From the NCBI RefSeq assembly GCF_019599045.1, contig NZ_CP080623.1, forward strand, positions 2,130,501-2,194,500: a DNA stretch of 64,000 nt, read 5' to 3'. The notes below the pieces were generated by a model. That model made no database searches. It saw nothing but the letters and a program-made list of their open reading frames with translations, and was not told where the DNA came from. The DNA comes from Roseovarius sp. SCSIO 43702 (lineage in GTDB: Bacteria > Pseudomonadota > Alphaproteobacteria > Rhodobacterales > Rhodobacteraceae). Below, in pieces: positions 7,461-19,030 of the stretch. Position numbers and translations under genes: made by a program. Within the stretch, counting starts at the first letter, position 1. Each line of letters opens with the position of its first letter.

Positions 7461-7480
7461 CCCGCAACAAATCCCGCAAC
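7461..7480 (+). repeat. Right arm-type repeat, CCCGCAACAAATCCCGCAAC
   Basis: This is the counterpart of the left block at 6109-6128, with 19 of 20 bases identical and the same orientation. It lies 61 bases inside the right boundary repeat. Confidence 0.6.
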
Positions 7481-7541
7481 ACTTTTCTCACCGAATCTAT
7501 ATAAGCGATTGATTTCTAATACTATATGGAATGTACAAACA

Positions 7542-7557
7542 CCTACCGCCGGAGCCA
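7542..7557 (+). repeat. attR-type direct repeat, tRNA-Asn 3'-end sequence
   Basis: Exact second copy of CCTACCGCCGGAGCCA. It is again not part of a complete tRNA gene. It marks the right edge of the accessory DNA: sequence to the right has backbone composition and gene content. An intact tRNA-Asn is expected to the left of the window if the whole block is a composite island. Confidence 0.75.
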
Positions 7558-7682
7558 AACCTCCCCACACGTTCCGCGACCTTCGGCGATGAAAAGTCGG
7601 CCTGACAACGCGTGACAGGTCATGGCGCCGGCCAGCGGAGTCTCAGAACTCTCCACCCCCACCGCCCCGGCGCCGAGCAGCG

Positions 7683-8810
7683 TCAACTCCCGAACGCGAC
7701 CCGTCTCACCTCCTCGACAAGCATCCGCTGATCGTGGCTCAGCTCCTGACCCCCGTAGGCACCGATGAAATCATCGAACGGATCGGTGAAGGTCTGGCTC
7801 GTCCCCGCCAGCACCTCGAGCACCGCGAGCCCGCAATAGGGCACGTATTGCGGTGAATACCCGCCCTCGTGAGTGACGATGATGCGGCCCTCCGCGTGTT
7901 TGTCGGCCACCTTCATCAGGCGCCGCGTCATCTCGGCATAGTCGCTCGACTTCAGCATCTGCATCCCCAGCGGATCCATCGCGCAGCTGTCGAAGCCGCT
8001 CGGGATGATGAGAAGTTCCGGACCGAACGCCTCGAGCGCCGGGATCACCAGTTCGTCGAAGGCGTGCAGGTAGCCGCCCGTGCCCGTGCCCGGCGGCAGC
8101 GGGATGTTGAGGTTGTACCCCTCGCCCGCGCCCGCGCCGCGCGCCTCCATCGGTCCGCTGTCGAGCGGGAAGAGGTTGTCCTGGTGGAGCGAGATCGTGA
8201 GGACGCGCGGATCGTCGTAGAAGATCGCCTCGGTGCCGTTGCCGTGATGCACGTCCCAGTCGATCGTGGCCACGCGGCTCAGACCGTGCTTGTCGATCGC
8301 GTGCTTCGCGCCCAGTGCGGCATTGGCGAAGAGGCAGAAGCCCATCGCCACGTCAGGCAGCGCGTGGTGGCCCGGCGGACGGCACAGCACGTAGGCATTG
8401 TACCAGTCGCCGTCCATCACCTTGTCCACCGCGGCGATGACGCCACCCACGGCCAGCCGCGCGATATCGAGGCTCGCCGGCCCCACCGGCGTCAGCTTGC
8501 CCGCATCGCCCCCGCCCGAGGCGCAGACCCTGGCGATGTGATCGATGTGGCTCTGCGGATGGATCGTGCGGATGACCTCGTCCGGCGCGGGACGCGGGCG
8601 ATGCGCGTGCAGCTTGGGCGCGAGATCCGTCGCCTCGACCAGGTTCTGCAACCGCCGCTTCGTTTCGGGATTCTCGAAATGCACGCCCGGCTGCAAGTCG
8701 AGGCTCGGCTCCATGAACCCGCACCAGTTCAGCGTATCGTGCCAGTAGTAGAGCTCGGATGTCACCCACCCGGTCTTGCGGGAGCAGGTCGTCTCGGCGT
8801 GAAAATGCAT
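7683..8810 (-). CDS. Class II histone-deacetylase family protein (acetylpolyamine amidohydrolase type)
   Basis: A 375-residue zinc amidohydrolase. The HDAC signature is complete: RPPGHHALPD with the H148-H149 dyad, IDWDVHHGNGT with zinc ligands D186 and H188, and PSGFDSCAMDPLG with the third ligand D274. Bacterial members release acetate from acetylated polyamines or acetyl-lysine side chains. It is co-directional with the class III aminotransferase 39 bases upstream, and an amine oxidase lies nearby. A role in acetylpolyamine breakdown (deacetylation, then transamination of the free amine) is therefore the best reading. The substrate is inferred from context. No signal peptide is seen, so it is cytoplasmic. 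Confidence 0.85.
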   Translation of the reverse strand: MHFHAETTCSRKTGWVTSELYYWHDTLNWCGFMEPSLDLQPGVHFENPETKRRLQNLVEATDLAPKLHAHRPRPAPDEVIRTIHPQSHIDHIARVCASGGGDAGKLTPVGPASLDIARLAVGGVIAAVDKVMDGDWYNAYVLCRPPGHHALPDVAMGFCLFANAALGAKHAIDKHGLSRVATIDWDVHHGNGTEAIFYDDPRVLTISLHQDNLFPLDSGPMEARGAGAGEGYNLNIPLPPGTGTGGYLHAFDELVIPALEAFGPELLIIPSGFDSCAMDPLGMQMLKSSDYAEMTRRLMKVADKHAEGRIIVTHEGGYSPQYVPYCGLAVLEVLAGTSQTFTDPFDDFIGAYGGQELSHDQRMLVEEVRRVAFGS

Positions 8811-8849
8811 CTTGTTTCTCCTCTCCTTGTATCGCCGCGCCCACCCGGC

Positions 8850-10214
8850 CTACCCGCGCAATTCGGCCATCACCGCCTCGATACTGTCGCGAAGGATGGC
8901 GCCGGTCCGCTCGATCATCTCGGACGACATGACGAGGGTGGGCGACAGGATCAGGCTGTTGCCGAGGGGTCGCGCGATGAGCCCCCGCTCCTGCGCGGCC
9001 ATCGCCACCCGGTTGCCGATCTCTACCGCTTCGTCGAAGGGCTCTTTCGTCTCCTTGTCCCGGACCAGCTCGATCCCCATCATGAAATGGCTGCCCCGCA
9101 CCTCTCCCACGATGTCGATGTCGCCCAGGCCGCGCAACGTCTCCTCGAACTGCTTGCCGGTTCTGCGCACCTGCTCGGGCAGTTTCTCGCGCTCCATTAT
9201 GCCGATATTGGCAAGCGCGGCGGCCGCGGCCGCCGGGTGGCCGGAATAGGTGAAGCCATGCAGGAACTTCTCGCCCGGCGCCGAGATCACGTCATAGATC
9301 TCGTCCGAGATGATCGTCGCCGACAGGGGTTGATAGCCCGAGGTGAGACCCTTGGCCGAGGTGATGATGTCGGGTTCGATCCCGAATACGTCCTGCGAGG
9401 CGAAGAAATGGCCCAGCCGGCCGAAGGCCGTGACGACCTCGTCCGAGATATACTTGATGTCGTGCGCGTGACAGATCTCGAGCGCGCGGGCGTGGTAGCC
9501 TCGGGGCGCCACGATCACGCCGCCCGCACCCATGATCGGCTCTGCGATGAAGGCCGCGATGTTGTCCGCGCCGATCCGCGCGATCGACTGCTCCAGGTCC
9601 TCCATCAGCGCGTCGAGAAACTCCGCCTCGCTCAGGCCCTCCCCCTCGCGCCAGTGATGCGGCGAGCGCAGGTGATGCACGATCTCGTCGGCGCTCGTCC
9701 AGCCGTCGGAATAGGCGGGCGTCGTCATCGCCATGGCAAGGTAGGTCGACCCGTGATAGCCGCCGATCCGGCTCAGCACATGGCGCTTTCCGGGCTTGCC
9801 CCGGCGCTGCCAGTAGTGGTGCAGGATGCGAATGGCCGAGTCGTTGGCGGCCGAGCCGGAATTTGCGAAATAGACGTTGTTGAGACTGCCGGGCGCAAGC
9901 GCGGCGAGCTTCCGGGCAAGCGTTGCCGCCGACGGGTGGGTGAAATTGTAGAAGGTCGAATAATAATCCAGGGTGTTCAACTGCTCGGTCACCGCCTGGA
10001 TGATCTCGGGCCGGCCGTGGCCCACGTTCACGCACCACAGCCCCGCGATCCCGTCGATCAGTTCGCGCCCGTCGCTGTCATAGACATAGGCGCCCTTGGC
10101 GCGGTTGATGACGGTGCGTCCGCTGTTCTGCTTGAGCGCATCGAGATCGCAGAAGGACTGGATCAGGTGATTGTCGGCCGACAGGATATCGTCGGTGCTC
10201 GCATCGAAACTCAT
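8850..10214 (-). CDS. Class III PLP aminotransferase (omega-amino acid/polyamine:pyruvate type)
   Basis: A 454-residue fold-type I transaminase. The key motifs are FANSGSAANDSAIR (phosphate binding), GGYHGSTY, ISDEVVTAFGR (Asp to the pyridine nitrogen) and ITSAKGLTSGYQPL with the PLP lysine at about K288. Size and motifs fit the SpuC/beta-alanine:pyruvate group that transaminates putrescine or other omega-amines. The ATG at 10214 follows an AGGGAGGAGAG site. It is the first gene of a transcript with the HDAC-family gene and is divergent from a LuxR-type regulator, with inverted repeats between them. The amine specificity is not certain. Confidence 0.88.
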   Translation of the reverse strand: MSFDASTDDILSADNHLIQSFCDLDALKQNSGRTVINRAKGAYVYDSDGRELIDGIAGLWCVNVGHGRPEIIQAVTEQLNTLDYYSTFYNFTHPSAATLARKLAALAPGSLNNVYFANSGSAANDSAIRILHHYWQRRGKPGKRHVLSRIGGYHGSTYLAMAMTTPAYSDGWTSADEIVHHLRSPHHWREGEGLSEAEFLDALMEDLEQSIARIGADNIAAFIAEPIMGAGGVIVAPRGYHARALEICHAHDIKYISDEVVTAFGRLGHFFASQDVFGIEPDIITSAKGLTSGYQPLSATIISDEIYDVISAPGEKFLHGFTYSGHPAAAAAALANIGIMEREKLPEQVRRTGKQFEETLRGLGDIDIVGEVRGSHFMMGIELVRDKETKEPFDEAVEIGNRVAMAAQERGLIARPLGNSLILSPTLVMSSEMIERTGAILRDSIEAVMAELRG

Positions 10215-10273
10215 GGTCTCTCCTCCCTATCGGTGACTTCTCGTCGAAACCCGGGCGGGCGCGTCACCCATCA

Positions 10274-10340
10274 TACCCCCCTTTCGGTCACGCAAGTTTA
10301 CTCGGCCTCGGTTGAGGGGGTATAACCCCAAAGGGGTATA
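10274..10340. promoter_or_regulatory. Operator-like GGGGTATA repeats between aminotransferase and luxR-type gene
   Basis: The intergenic region contains TACCCCCC at 10274-10281, GGGGGTATA at 10316-10324, and ACCCCAAAGGGGTATA at 10325-10340. These form direct and inverted copies of a GGGGTAT half-site around a perfect ACCCC-AAA-GGGGT palindrome. Their position covers the promoters of both divergent genes. They are likely binding sites for the adjacent LuxR-type protein; binding is inferred. Confidence 0.5.
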
Positions 10341-10361
10341 TGTGCCGCGGAGGATGGCGCG

Positions 10362-11153
10362 ATGAAGCGATTGGCGGCCGCGATCTCGGCGCTCGAAAGC
10401 GACAGTTTCGAGACGCGGCTCTTCGACTGGATCGACGGCGCCGTCGACAGCGACAACAAGACGATCCTGCTCTATCCCGGCGATCGTCCGCCGCGCCCGC
10501 TCAGGCTCCAGGCGGAGCGCCCCGAGGTCCATGAGAACATCGAGACCCAGTATCTCGCCGGCGCCTACCTGCTCGACCCGTTCCATGCGCTTCACGCGGA
10601 CGAGGCGGCGCCCGGCCTCTACACGCTCGGCGACGTGGCACCGGACCAGTTTCATCGCACGCGCTACCACGCCGAATACTACGCACGCACCACGCTGGTG
10701 GACGAGATCGTTTTCGCAACCCGTCCCGCGCCCGGCCTCTCGGTCCATGTCTGCCTGGGGCGCGACGCCACCTCCGGGCGCCGCTTCTCGCGACGCGAGG
10801 TGGCGGCCGCCCGCGACATCGCCCCGGTCCTCTGCGCGCTCGCCCACCGGCACTGGCAGGGCCAGCAGCCCGGCGAGCTGGATCGCGCGACCCTTCTCCA
10901 CGAGGCCCTGCGCGACCAGGTCGAGACGACGACAGGCGTGGCTCTAAGCCCGCGACAGGCCGAGGTCGCCCTCCTCATCCTCAAGGGGCACTCGTCGCTC
11001 TCCATCGGCCTCCGGCTCGGGATCAGCGAACAGACCGTCAAGGTCTTCCGCAAGCAGCTCTACCGCAAATGCCGCATCTCCTCGCAGGCAGAGCTCTTCA
11101 CGCTGATGATGCCGCTTCTCTCGGGCGCGATGGATCTCGCCTACCCGGCCTGA
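10362..11153 (+). CDS. LuxR-type HTH transcriptional regulator
   Basis: The 263-residue protein has an N-terminal ligand/sensor region of about 190 residues without a recognisable receiver domain. Its C-terminal GerE/LuxR helix-turn-helix (LSPRQAEVALLILKG, SIGLRLGISEQTVKVFRK, YRKCRISSQAELF) covers residues 195-255. The start follows a GGAGG site. It is divergent from the aminotransferase-deacetylase operon and probably controls it in response to an amine. Its 3' end overlaps the converging TetR gene by 13 bases. Confidence 0.85.
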   Translation: MKRLAAAISALESDSFETRLFDWIDGAVDSDNKTILLYPGDRPPRPLRLQAERPEVHENIETQYLAGAYLLDPFHALHADEAAPGLYTLGDVAPDQFHRTRYHAEYYARTTLVDEIVFATRPAPGLSVHVCLGRDATSGRRFSRREVAAARDIAPVLCALAHRHWQGQQPGELDRATLLHEALRDQVETTTGVALSPRQAEVALLILKGHSSLSIGLRLGISEQTVKVFRKQLYRKCRISSQAELFTLMMPLLSGAMDLAYPA

Positions 11154-11782
11154 TCGCGCAACCCTCCCTCGAGCCCCCTGATGATGATGCCGAGGCCGAA
11201 GGCGAAATCCGCGTCGGGGTCGATCCGTGTCATCTGCGGCAGAAGGCGTCGTGTGACCGGATGCTCGTCATCCCCGAGGCTCCGGCGCAGGGCCGCCCCC
11301 TCCTTCTCGCTCATCGGAGCGAGCCAGCCCGACACCTCGTCCACCGCGAAAGCCTCGGTATAGGTGATGAGAAGCCGCGCGGCCCGCACCGTCTCGTCCT
11401 CCCCGAACCCGGCGCGCATGAGCACCGCGTGAAACGCCTCCGCGATCCGGTGTTCCGCCCTCACCCAATCCTCGTAGAGCTCATAGAGGCGAAACACCCC
11501 CGGATGCGCCCGCGCCAGCGCCCGGATCGCCGCGCAAAGCGCCCGCAGGTCGTCACGCCAATCCGCTCCCGGCTCGGGAAGGTCGCAGGCCGCAAGAAAC
11601 CGCTCCAGCACATCATGCAGAAGCGCGCGCCGGCTCTTGTGATAGTGATAGATCGCCATCGGATCGACGCCAAGCCGCGCCGCCAGCTTGCGCATGCTGA
11701 ACGCGCTCTCCCCGCCTTCGTCGATCATGTCCATCGCCGCCTCGACGATGCGCTCGCGCGATAGTCCGCCCTTGTTCGCCAC
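11141..11782 (-). CDS. TetR family transcriptional repressor
   Basis: The protein is about 213 residues from the GTG at 11782. The N-terminal HTH is typical (LSRERIVEAAMDMIDEGGES, MRKLAARLGVDPMAIYHYHK), and the C-terminal part resembles the TetR_C drug-binding region. The frame extends to an ATG at 11851, but that extension would translate the two palindromic operators, so the shorter start is preferred. The gene is divergent from the flavin amine oxidase and most likely represses it and itself through those operators. Confidence 0.82.
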   Translation of the reverse strand: MANKGGLSRERIVEAAMDMIDEGGESAFSMRKLAARLGVDPMAIYHYHKSRRALLHDVLERFLAACDLPEPGADWRDDLRALCAAIRALARAHPGVFRLYELYEDWVRAEHRIAEAFHAVLMRAGFGEDETVRAARLLITYTEAFAVDEVSGWLAPMSEKEGAALRRSLGDDEHPVTRRLLPQMTRIDPDADFAFGLGIIIRGLEGGLRDQAG

Positions 11783-11811
11783 CTTGATCCGGTATCCCTT
11801 GCCAGCCGTAA

Positions 11812-11845
11812 CTCTACAGTGTAGAAAAAGCTCTACGCTGTAGAG
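11812..11845. promoter_or_regulatory. Two tandem TetR operators (NTCTACNNNGTAGAN)
   Basis: CTCTACAGTGTAGAA (11812-11826) and CTCTACGCTGTAGAG (11831-11845) are 15-bp inverted repeats with 19-bp start-to-start spacing. They lie between the tetR-type start (11782) and the amine oxidase start (11866). Two sites almost two helical turns apart are usual for cooperative TetR dimer binding. Confidence 0.65.
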
Positions 11846-11865
11846 CATCATAAGCGAGTGTCACC

Positions 11866-13212
11866 ATGACGTCACGCCACCCCGCGCCCGTTCTTCATCG
11901 CCGCGCCTTCGTCTCCCTCTGCGGCGCGGGCGTGGTCCTTCCCTCGGCCCTCGGCGCGCAGAGCGCCCGGCCCTCGGCCCCGGACGTCGTGATCGTGGGC
12001 GCCGGCGCGGCAGGCATCGCCGCCGCTCACGTCTTGCGCGATGCCGGACTGAGCCACGTCCATCTCGAGGCGTCCGGGCGCGTGGGCGGCCGCGCCTTCA
12101 CGGAATCGACGACCTTCGGCATCCCATACGATCACGGTGCGCACTGGGTTCAGAACGAAACGGCCAATCCCTATTTCAACCGCGCCCGGACCGGCGATTA
12201 CCGCTTCTACGAGGCGCCCGAGACCTACGGCATCTACACCGACGACCGGCCCGCGACCGAGGCGGAGGTCGCGCGAATGTGGGACGCTTGGGACGAGGTG
12301 ACTGGCGCCATGGCCCAGGCCGGGCGCGCGGGCCGCGACGTGTCTCCCGCCTCCGTCGCGCCCTCCGACGACCCCTGGCACAAAACCGCATGGTTCGGCA
12401 TCGGCCCCTGGGAAATGGGCAAGGACATGGAGGATTTTTCCTGTCTCGACTGGTGGAACTCCGCCGACAGCACCGACTGGTATTGCGCCGAAGGCTACGG
12501 GCGTCTCGTGGCCGATCACGCACGCGGCCTCCCGGTCGAGCTTCGAACACCCGCGACCCGCATCCTCTGGGGCGGCAACGGGGTCGAGGTCGAAACCCCG
12601 AACGGCACGATCCGCGCGCGCGCCGTCATCGTCACCGTCTCGACGGGTGTGCTGGCACGCGGCGGGATCGCCTTCGACCCGCCCCTGCCTCCAGAGAAGG
12701 AAGAGGCTTTCGACGGCATATCGATGGGCGACTACAACCACATCGCCCTCCGCTTCTCCGAGGACGTCTTCGGCCTTGGCGAAGACGGCTATCTCCTGCA
12801 CCGGGTCCCGGATGGGCGCGAAGGTTTCGGCGCGCTTACCAACGCCAGCGGCACGGGTCTCGCCTATTGCGACGTGGGCGGCTCCTTCGCGCGCGAACTG
12901 GAGAAGGCGGGCCAAGCGGCGGCACTGGATTTCGTCCGCACCAGGCTGCGCGACATGATCGGCGCCGACGCGGACCGCCACCTCGTCGGCGCCGCCGTCA
13001 CGGCCTGGTCCTCCGATCCGCATTACCGTGGCGCCTACGCATCGGCACGTCCCGGCGCCATCCTCCTGCGCGAGGTTCTGCGCGCCCCCGTCGCCGACCG
13101 CGTCTTCTTCGCGGGCGAGGCCTGCCACCCGAGCCTCTGGGCCACGGTCGGCGGCGCCGATCTCTCGGGGCGCGAAACGGCCCGTGCAGTGATCGCGCAA
13201 CTGGCCGGCTGA
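11866..13212 (+). CDS. FAD-dependent amine oxidase, exported type
   Basis: A 448-residue flavin monoamine oxidase. Residues 1-30 form a signal region (HRRAFVSLCGAGVVLPSALGA, with a twin-arginine-like RR). The FAD dinucleotide motif follows (DVVIVGAGAAGIAAAHVLRD, about 40-60), then GRVGGRAFT and the C-terminal flavin-binding FAGEACHPSLWATVGGADLSG. Such enzymes oxidise polyamines or biogenic amines to aldehydes with oxygen. It is divergent from the TetR gene and shares its operators. Together with the aminotransferase and deacetylase it forms an amine-degradation cluster. Periplasmic location is inferred from the N-terminus. Confidence 0.85.
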   Translation: MTSRHPAPVLHRRAFVSLCGAGVVLPSALGAQSARPSAPDVVIVGAGAAGIAAAHVLRDAGLSHVHLEASGRVGGRAFTESTTFGIPYDHGAHWVQNETANPYFNRARTGDYRFYEAPETYGIYTDDRPATEAEVARMWDAWDEVTGAMAQAGRAGRDVSPASVAPSDDPWHKTAWFGIGPWEMGKDMEDFSCLDWWNSADSTDWYCAEGYGRLVADHARGLPVELRTPATRILWGGNGVEVETPNGTIRARAVIVTVSTGVLARGGIAFDPPLPPEKEEAFDGISMGDYNHIALRFSEDVFGLGEDGYLLHRVPDGREGFGALTNASGTGLAYCDVGGSFARELEKAGQAAALDFVRTRLRDMIGADADRHLVGAAVTAWSSDPHYRGAYASARPGAILLREVLRAPVADRVFFAGEACHPSLWATVGGADLSGRETARAVIAQLAG

Positions 13213-13318
13213 CTCGGCGACGGTGCGCGTCCGGCCGGCCGCCGCCCAATTTCGGGGTTCACCTCGCCCCCGAAACCCAGTAGACACCGCGCCAACCGCC
13301 AACGCGAGGCCCCGTGCT

Positions 13319-13678
13319 ATGGAAAACGTCGTTCTCACCATCCACCTCCTGCTCACCATCGCGCTCATCGGCGTGGTGCTGCTTCAGCGCTCCGAAGGCG
13401 GCGGCCTCGGCATGGGCGGCGGCGGTGGCGCGGTCGCGGGCCGCTCGGCAGGCACCGCCATGGGCAAGCTTACGTGGATCCTCGGCATCGGGCTTTTCGT
13501 GACCTCCATGGCGCTCACCATCATCGCCGCCGAGAAATCGGCCGGCAGCTCGGTGCTCGACCGGCTCGGTGCGGCCCCCCGTGCGGAAGAACCCGCCGAA
13601 ACGGGGCTCGACGGGCTCGAAACACTCACGCCACCCGCCGAGGGCGACGACGCGCCGCTCGCACCCACCGCCGAATGA
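13319..13678 (+). CDS. secG: Preprotein translocase subunit SecG
   Basis: A 119-residue protein with two transmembrane helices (residues 3-21 and 52-74) separated by the SecG signature LLQRSEGGGLGMGGGGG. It stabilises the SecYEG channel in the inner membrane. The ATG at 13319 gives the conserved N-terminus MENVVLTIHLLLTIALIGVV; the frame continues upstream without similarity. The C-terminal tail is acidic and Pro-rich, as is common in alphaproteobacteria. pyrG lies 160 bases downstream on the same strand, a frequent arrangement in this order. Confidence 0.93.
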   Translation: MENVVLTIHLLLTIALIGVVLLQRSEGGGLGMGGGGGAVAGRSAGTAMGKLTWILGIGLFVTSMALTIIAAEKSAGSSVLDRLGAAPRAEEPAETGLDGLETLTPPAEGDDAPLAPTAE

Positions 13679-13837
13679 TCCATCACCAACCGCGGCCCGT
13701 GCAGACCGCCTGACGGCATGTCGCGGTCGGGTTGCACGGATGCCCGCCCTTCTATAAGAGTCGAGTCCCGTGGTGCCGCGGTTCTCAAGAGACGAATCGT
13801 GCCGGAACCGGCTTGAAATCACGGGGGAATGCCTGCC

Positions 13838-15481
<1,644 letters not shown>

Positions 15482-15785
15482 ATCCGCGCAGCCCACGCCG
15501 CCTCACGACGAGCGCGCCACCGGCGCATCGACCGGCAGGACACCGCCCCCGTCTCACACCCGGACGGTCCGCCGACACGCGGCCCGCAACGCAGCGCCAC
15601 CGCCACGTCGGGGCGCCTTGACCCTGACATTCCTCGCCCCGCCCGACCCTTCTCCTGCCGGAAATATCCCGGGGTGAGCCGTGAAAGCCCATGGGCTTTC
15701 ACGGTGAGGGGCCGCGCCCCTCCTGCCACGGAACCGGCGCGGCGCGGCCGCACCGTTCAGGCCGAAACCCGCCCCTCTCCACCGC
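15482..15785. other. Gene-free stretch between pyrG and the HNH gene
   Basis: About 300 GC-rich bases between convergent genes. Apart from the two-hairpin repeat at 15663-15722, nothing was recognised. No coding frame here has support. Confidence 0.6.
15663..15722. repeat. Two-hairpin dispersed repeat, copy 1
   Basis: AAATATCCCGGGGTGAGC is followed by a perfect 26-bp palindrome (15680-15705, arms CCGTGAAAGCCCA) and then a GGGGC-CGC-GCCCC hairpin (15709-15721). The same box-hairpin-hairpin order recurs at 16791 and 24981 with compensating changes in the stems. Confidence 0.75.
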
Positions 15786-16721
15786 TCAGGGCGCGCATCC
15801 CTCCCACGGTGCAGCGCCTTCGGGACTGACCTGCCCGAACACGTTCTCGCGATGCCACCGCAGATTGACCGGATGCGGCCAATCCCGCGGATGCGCGGGG
15901 CGCAAGAGCTTGCCGTCCCGAGGCAGAAGCCGATCCACCACGTCCCCGGGTACCTTGTTGCCTGATACAAGGATCGTCTCGCAATCCTCCGCCACCGAGA
16001 CGAGCCCCCGGTCGAACATCCAGTGCAACGTGCCCGAAAGCGCCAGCCCGTTGCGCACGGCATCGCTCCCGCCATGCGCGACGGGCCGGATATGCGCGGC
16101 CTCAACCTCCGGCCGCCCGCCGCCATTGCGCAGTTGCAGGCCCGACATGGCACAGCGATACCCATAAGCCTCCCGCACCTTCCGGCGGAACGCGACATCC
16201 CGATAGGCCCGGCGCGTCAACCGCTCCACCACCGGGCGCGCGAAGGTCGCGCCGGCGTCCTCCATGGCGTCCGCGTCGCGCTCGTATCGCGCCGCCTCGA
16301 TCCGCTCCAGGTCCTGCGGCAGGCCCATGTCGACGATCCGCGCGAAATCCGCCTCGGGCAGGCGCCGCACGGCGCTCTGGTTCAGGCCGCCGATCGTGGG
16401 CCGCCCCTCGCCATCGGCCAGCAGGCTCTCGACCGGGCGACCCTCGATCAGGCGCGGCACCTCGCGGTCGAGCGGCAGATAACTGCCCGGCGCGATCAGC
16501 GCGAGGTATCGCCCCGCCACACCCAGCTTCGGGATCACCCGTGAGATCCTCGCCACCGCGAAATACCCGCGCGGTCCGGCCTTGACCGGCTCGTAATAGA
16601 CGATCCAGTCCCCCACGGCCTCTTCCACGGCGCGCAGATACCGCCGCGGAAAGTCATAGACCGTGTCGGGCTCATCCTCGTAGATCGAGTCGGCCTTGTG
16701 CAGGAGAACCAGTTTCACCAT
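15786..16721 (-). CDS. HNH endonuclease family protein
   Basis: The protein is about 311 residues from the ATG at 16721 (MVKLVLLHKADSIYEDEPDT); upstream in-frame sequence lacks similarity. The C-terminal 100 residues carry an HNH_2-type nuclease: YGYRCAMSG, then EAAHIRPVAHGGSDAVRNGL, then LHWMFDRGLVSV, with the His, Asn and His positions present. The N-terminal 180 residues may be a DNA-recognition or sensor region. It stands alone, with no methylase or McrBC partner, flanked by two copies of the hairpin repeat. It is probably a modification-dependent or housekeeping nuclease; the target is unknown. Confidence 0.75.
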   Translation of the reverse strand: MVKLVLLHKADSIYEDEPDTVYDFPRRYLRAVEEAVGDWIVYYEPVKAGPRGYFAVARISRVIPKLGVAGRYLALIAPGSYLPLDREVPRLIEGRPVESLLADGEGRPTIGGLNQSAVRRLPEADFARIVDMGLPQDLERIEAARYERDADAMEDAGATFARPVVERLTRRAYRDVAFRRKVREAYGYRCAMSGLQLRNGGGRPEVEAAHIRPVAHGGSDAVRNGLALSGTLHWMFDRGLVSVAEDCETILVSGNKVPGDVVDRLLPRDGKLLRPAHPRDWPHPVNLRWHRENVFGQVSPEGAAPWEGCAP

Positions 16722-16790
16722 GCCGCCAGGAAACCCCGCCGGTGGAGCGGCGCAAGCCAAAACACGCACCCGTCCCCTTCTTCTTGCCAA

Positions 16791-16852
16791 AAAATATCCT
16801 GGGGTGAGCCGCGAAAGCCGTCAGGCTGTCGCGGCGAGGGGCGAAGCCCCTT
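16791..16852. repeat. Two-hairpin dispersed repeat, copy 2
   Basis: AAAATATCCTGGGGTGAGC is followed by an imperfect hairpin with outer arms CCGCGA/TCGCGG and inner arms AGCC/GGCT (16809-16834), then GGGGC-GAA-GCCCC. Stem bases differ from copy 1 in a compensating manner, which points to selection on RNA or cruciform structure. Confidence 0.7.
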
Positions 16853-16900
16853 CCCTGCGGGGCGCCCATCCCAGGAGGTCCGACCGAAGTCTCGCCCCCC

Positions 16901-19001
<2,101 letters not shown>

Positions 19002-19030
<29 letters not shown>

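Larger units (their letters stand above)
6034..7557. mobile_element. Integrase-less 1.5-kb integrative mini-element with a HEPN gene pair
   Basis: The unit is bounded by 16-bp direct repeats of tRNA-Asn 3'-end sequence. Just inside each end is a near-identical 20-bp CCCGCAAC-CCCGCAAC direct repeat, in the layout of tyrosine-integrase arm sites. Base composition is distinctly lower in GC than the backbone to its right. The only genes are two overlapping minus-strand frames (6851-7354 and 6145-6867). No integrase, excisionase or transposase frame is present, so movement would need an enzyme supplied in trans. The delimitation is read from the sequence; mobility is inferred. Confidence 0.65.

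Noticed and set aside
7869..10325. 818-codon open frame on the plus strand
   Set aside because: It is antisense to the deacetylase and aminotransferase genes, which have full catalytic motifs; long antisense frames are expected in GC-rich coding DNA.
13732..13758. TTGCAC-15-TATAAG as a pyrG promoter
   Set aside because: The spacer is too short for a sigma-70 promoter, although the location is plausible.
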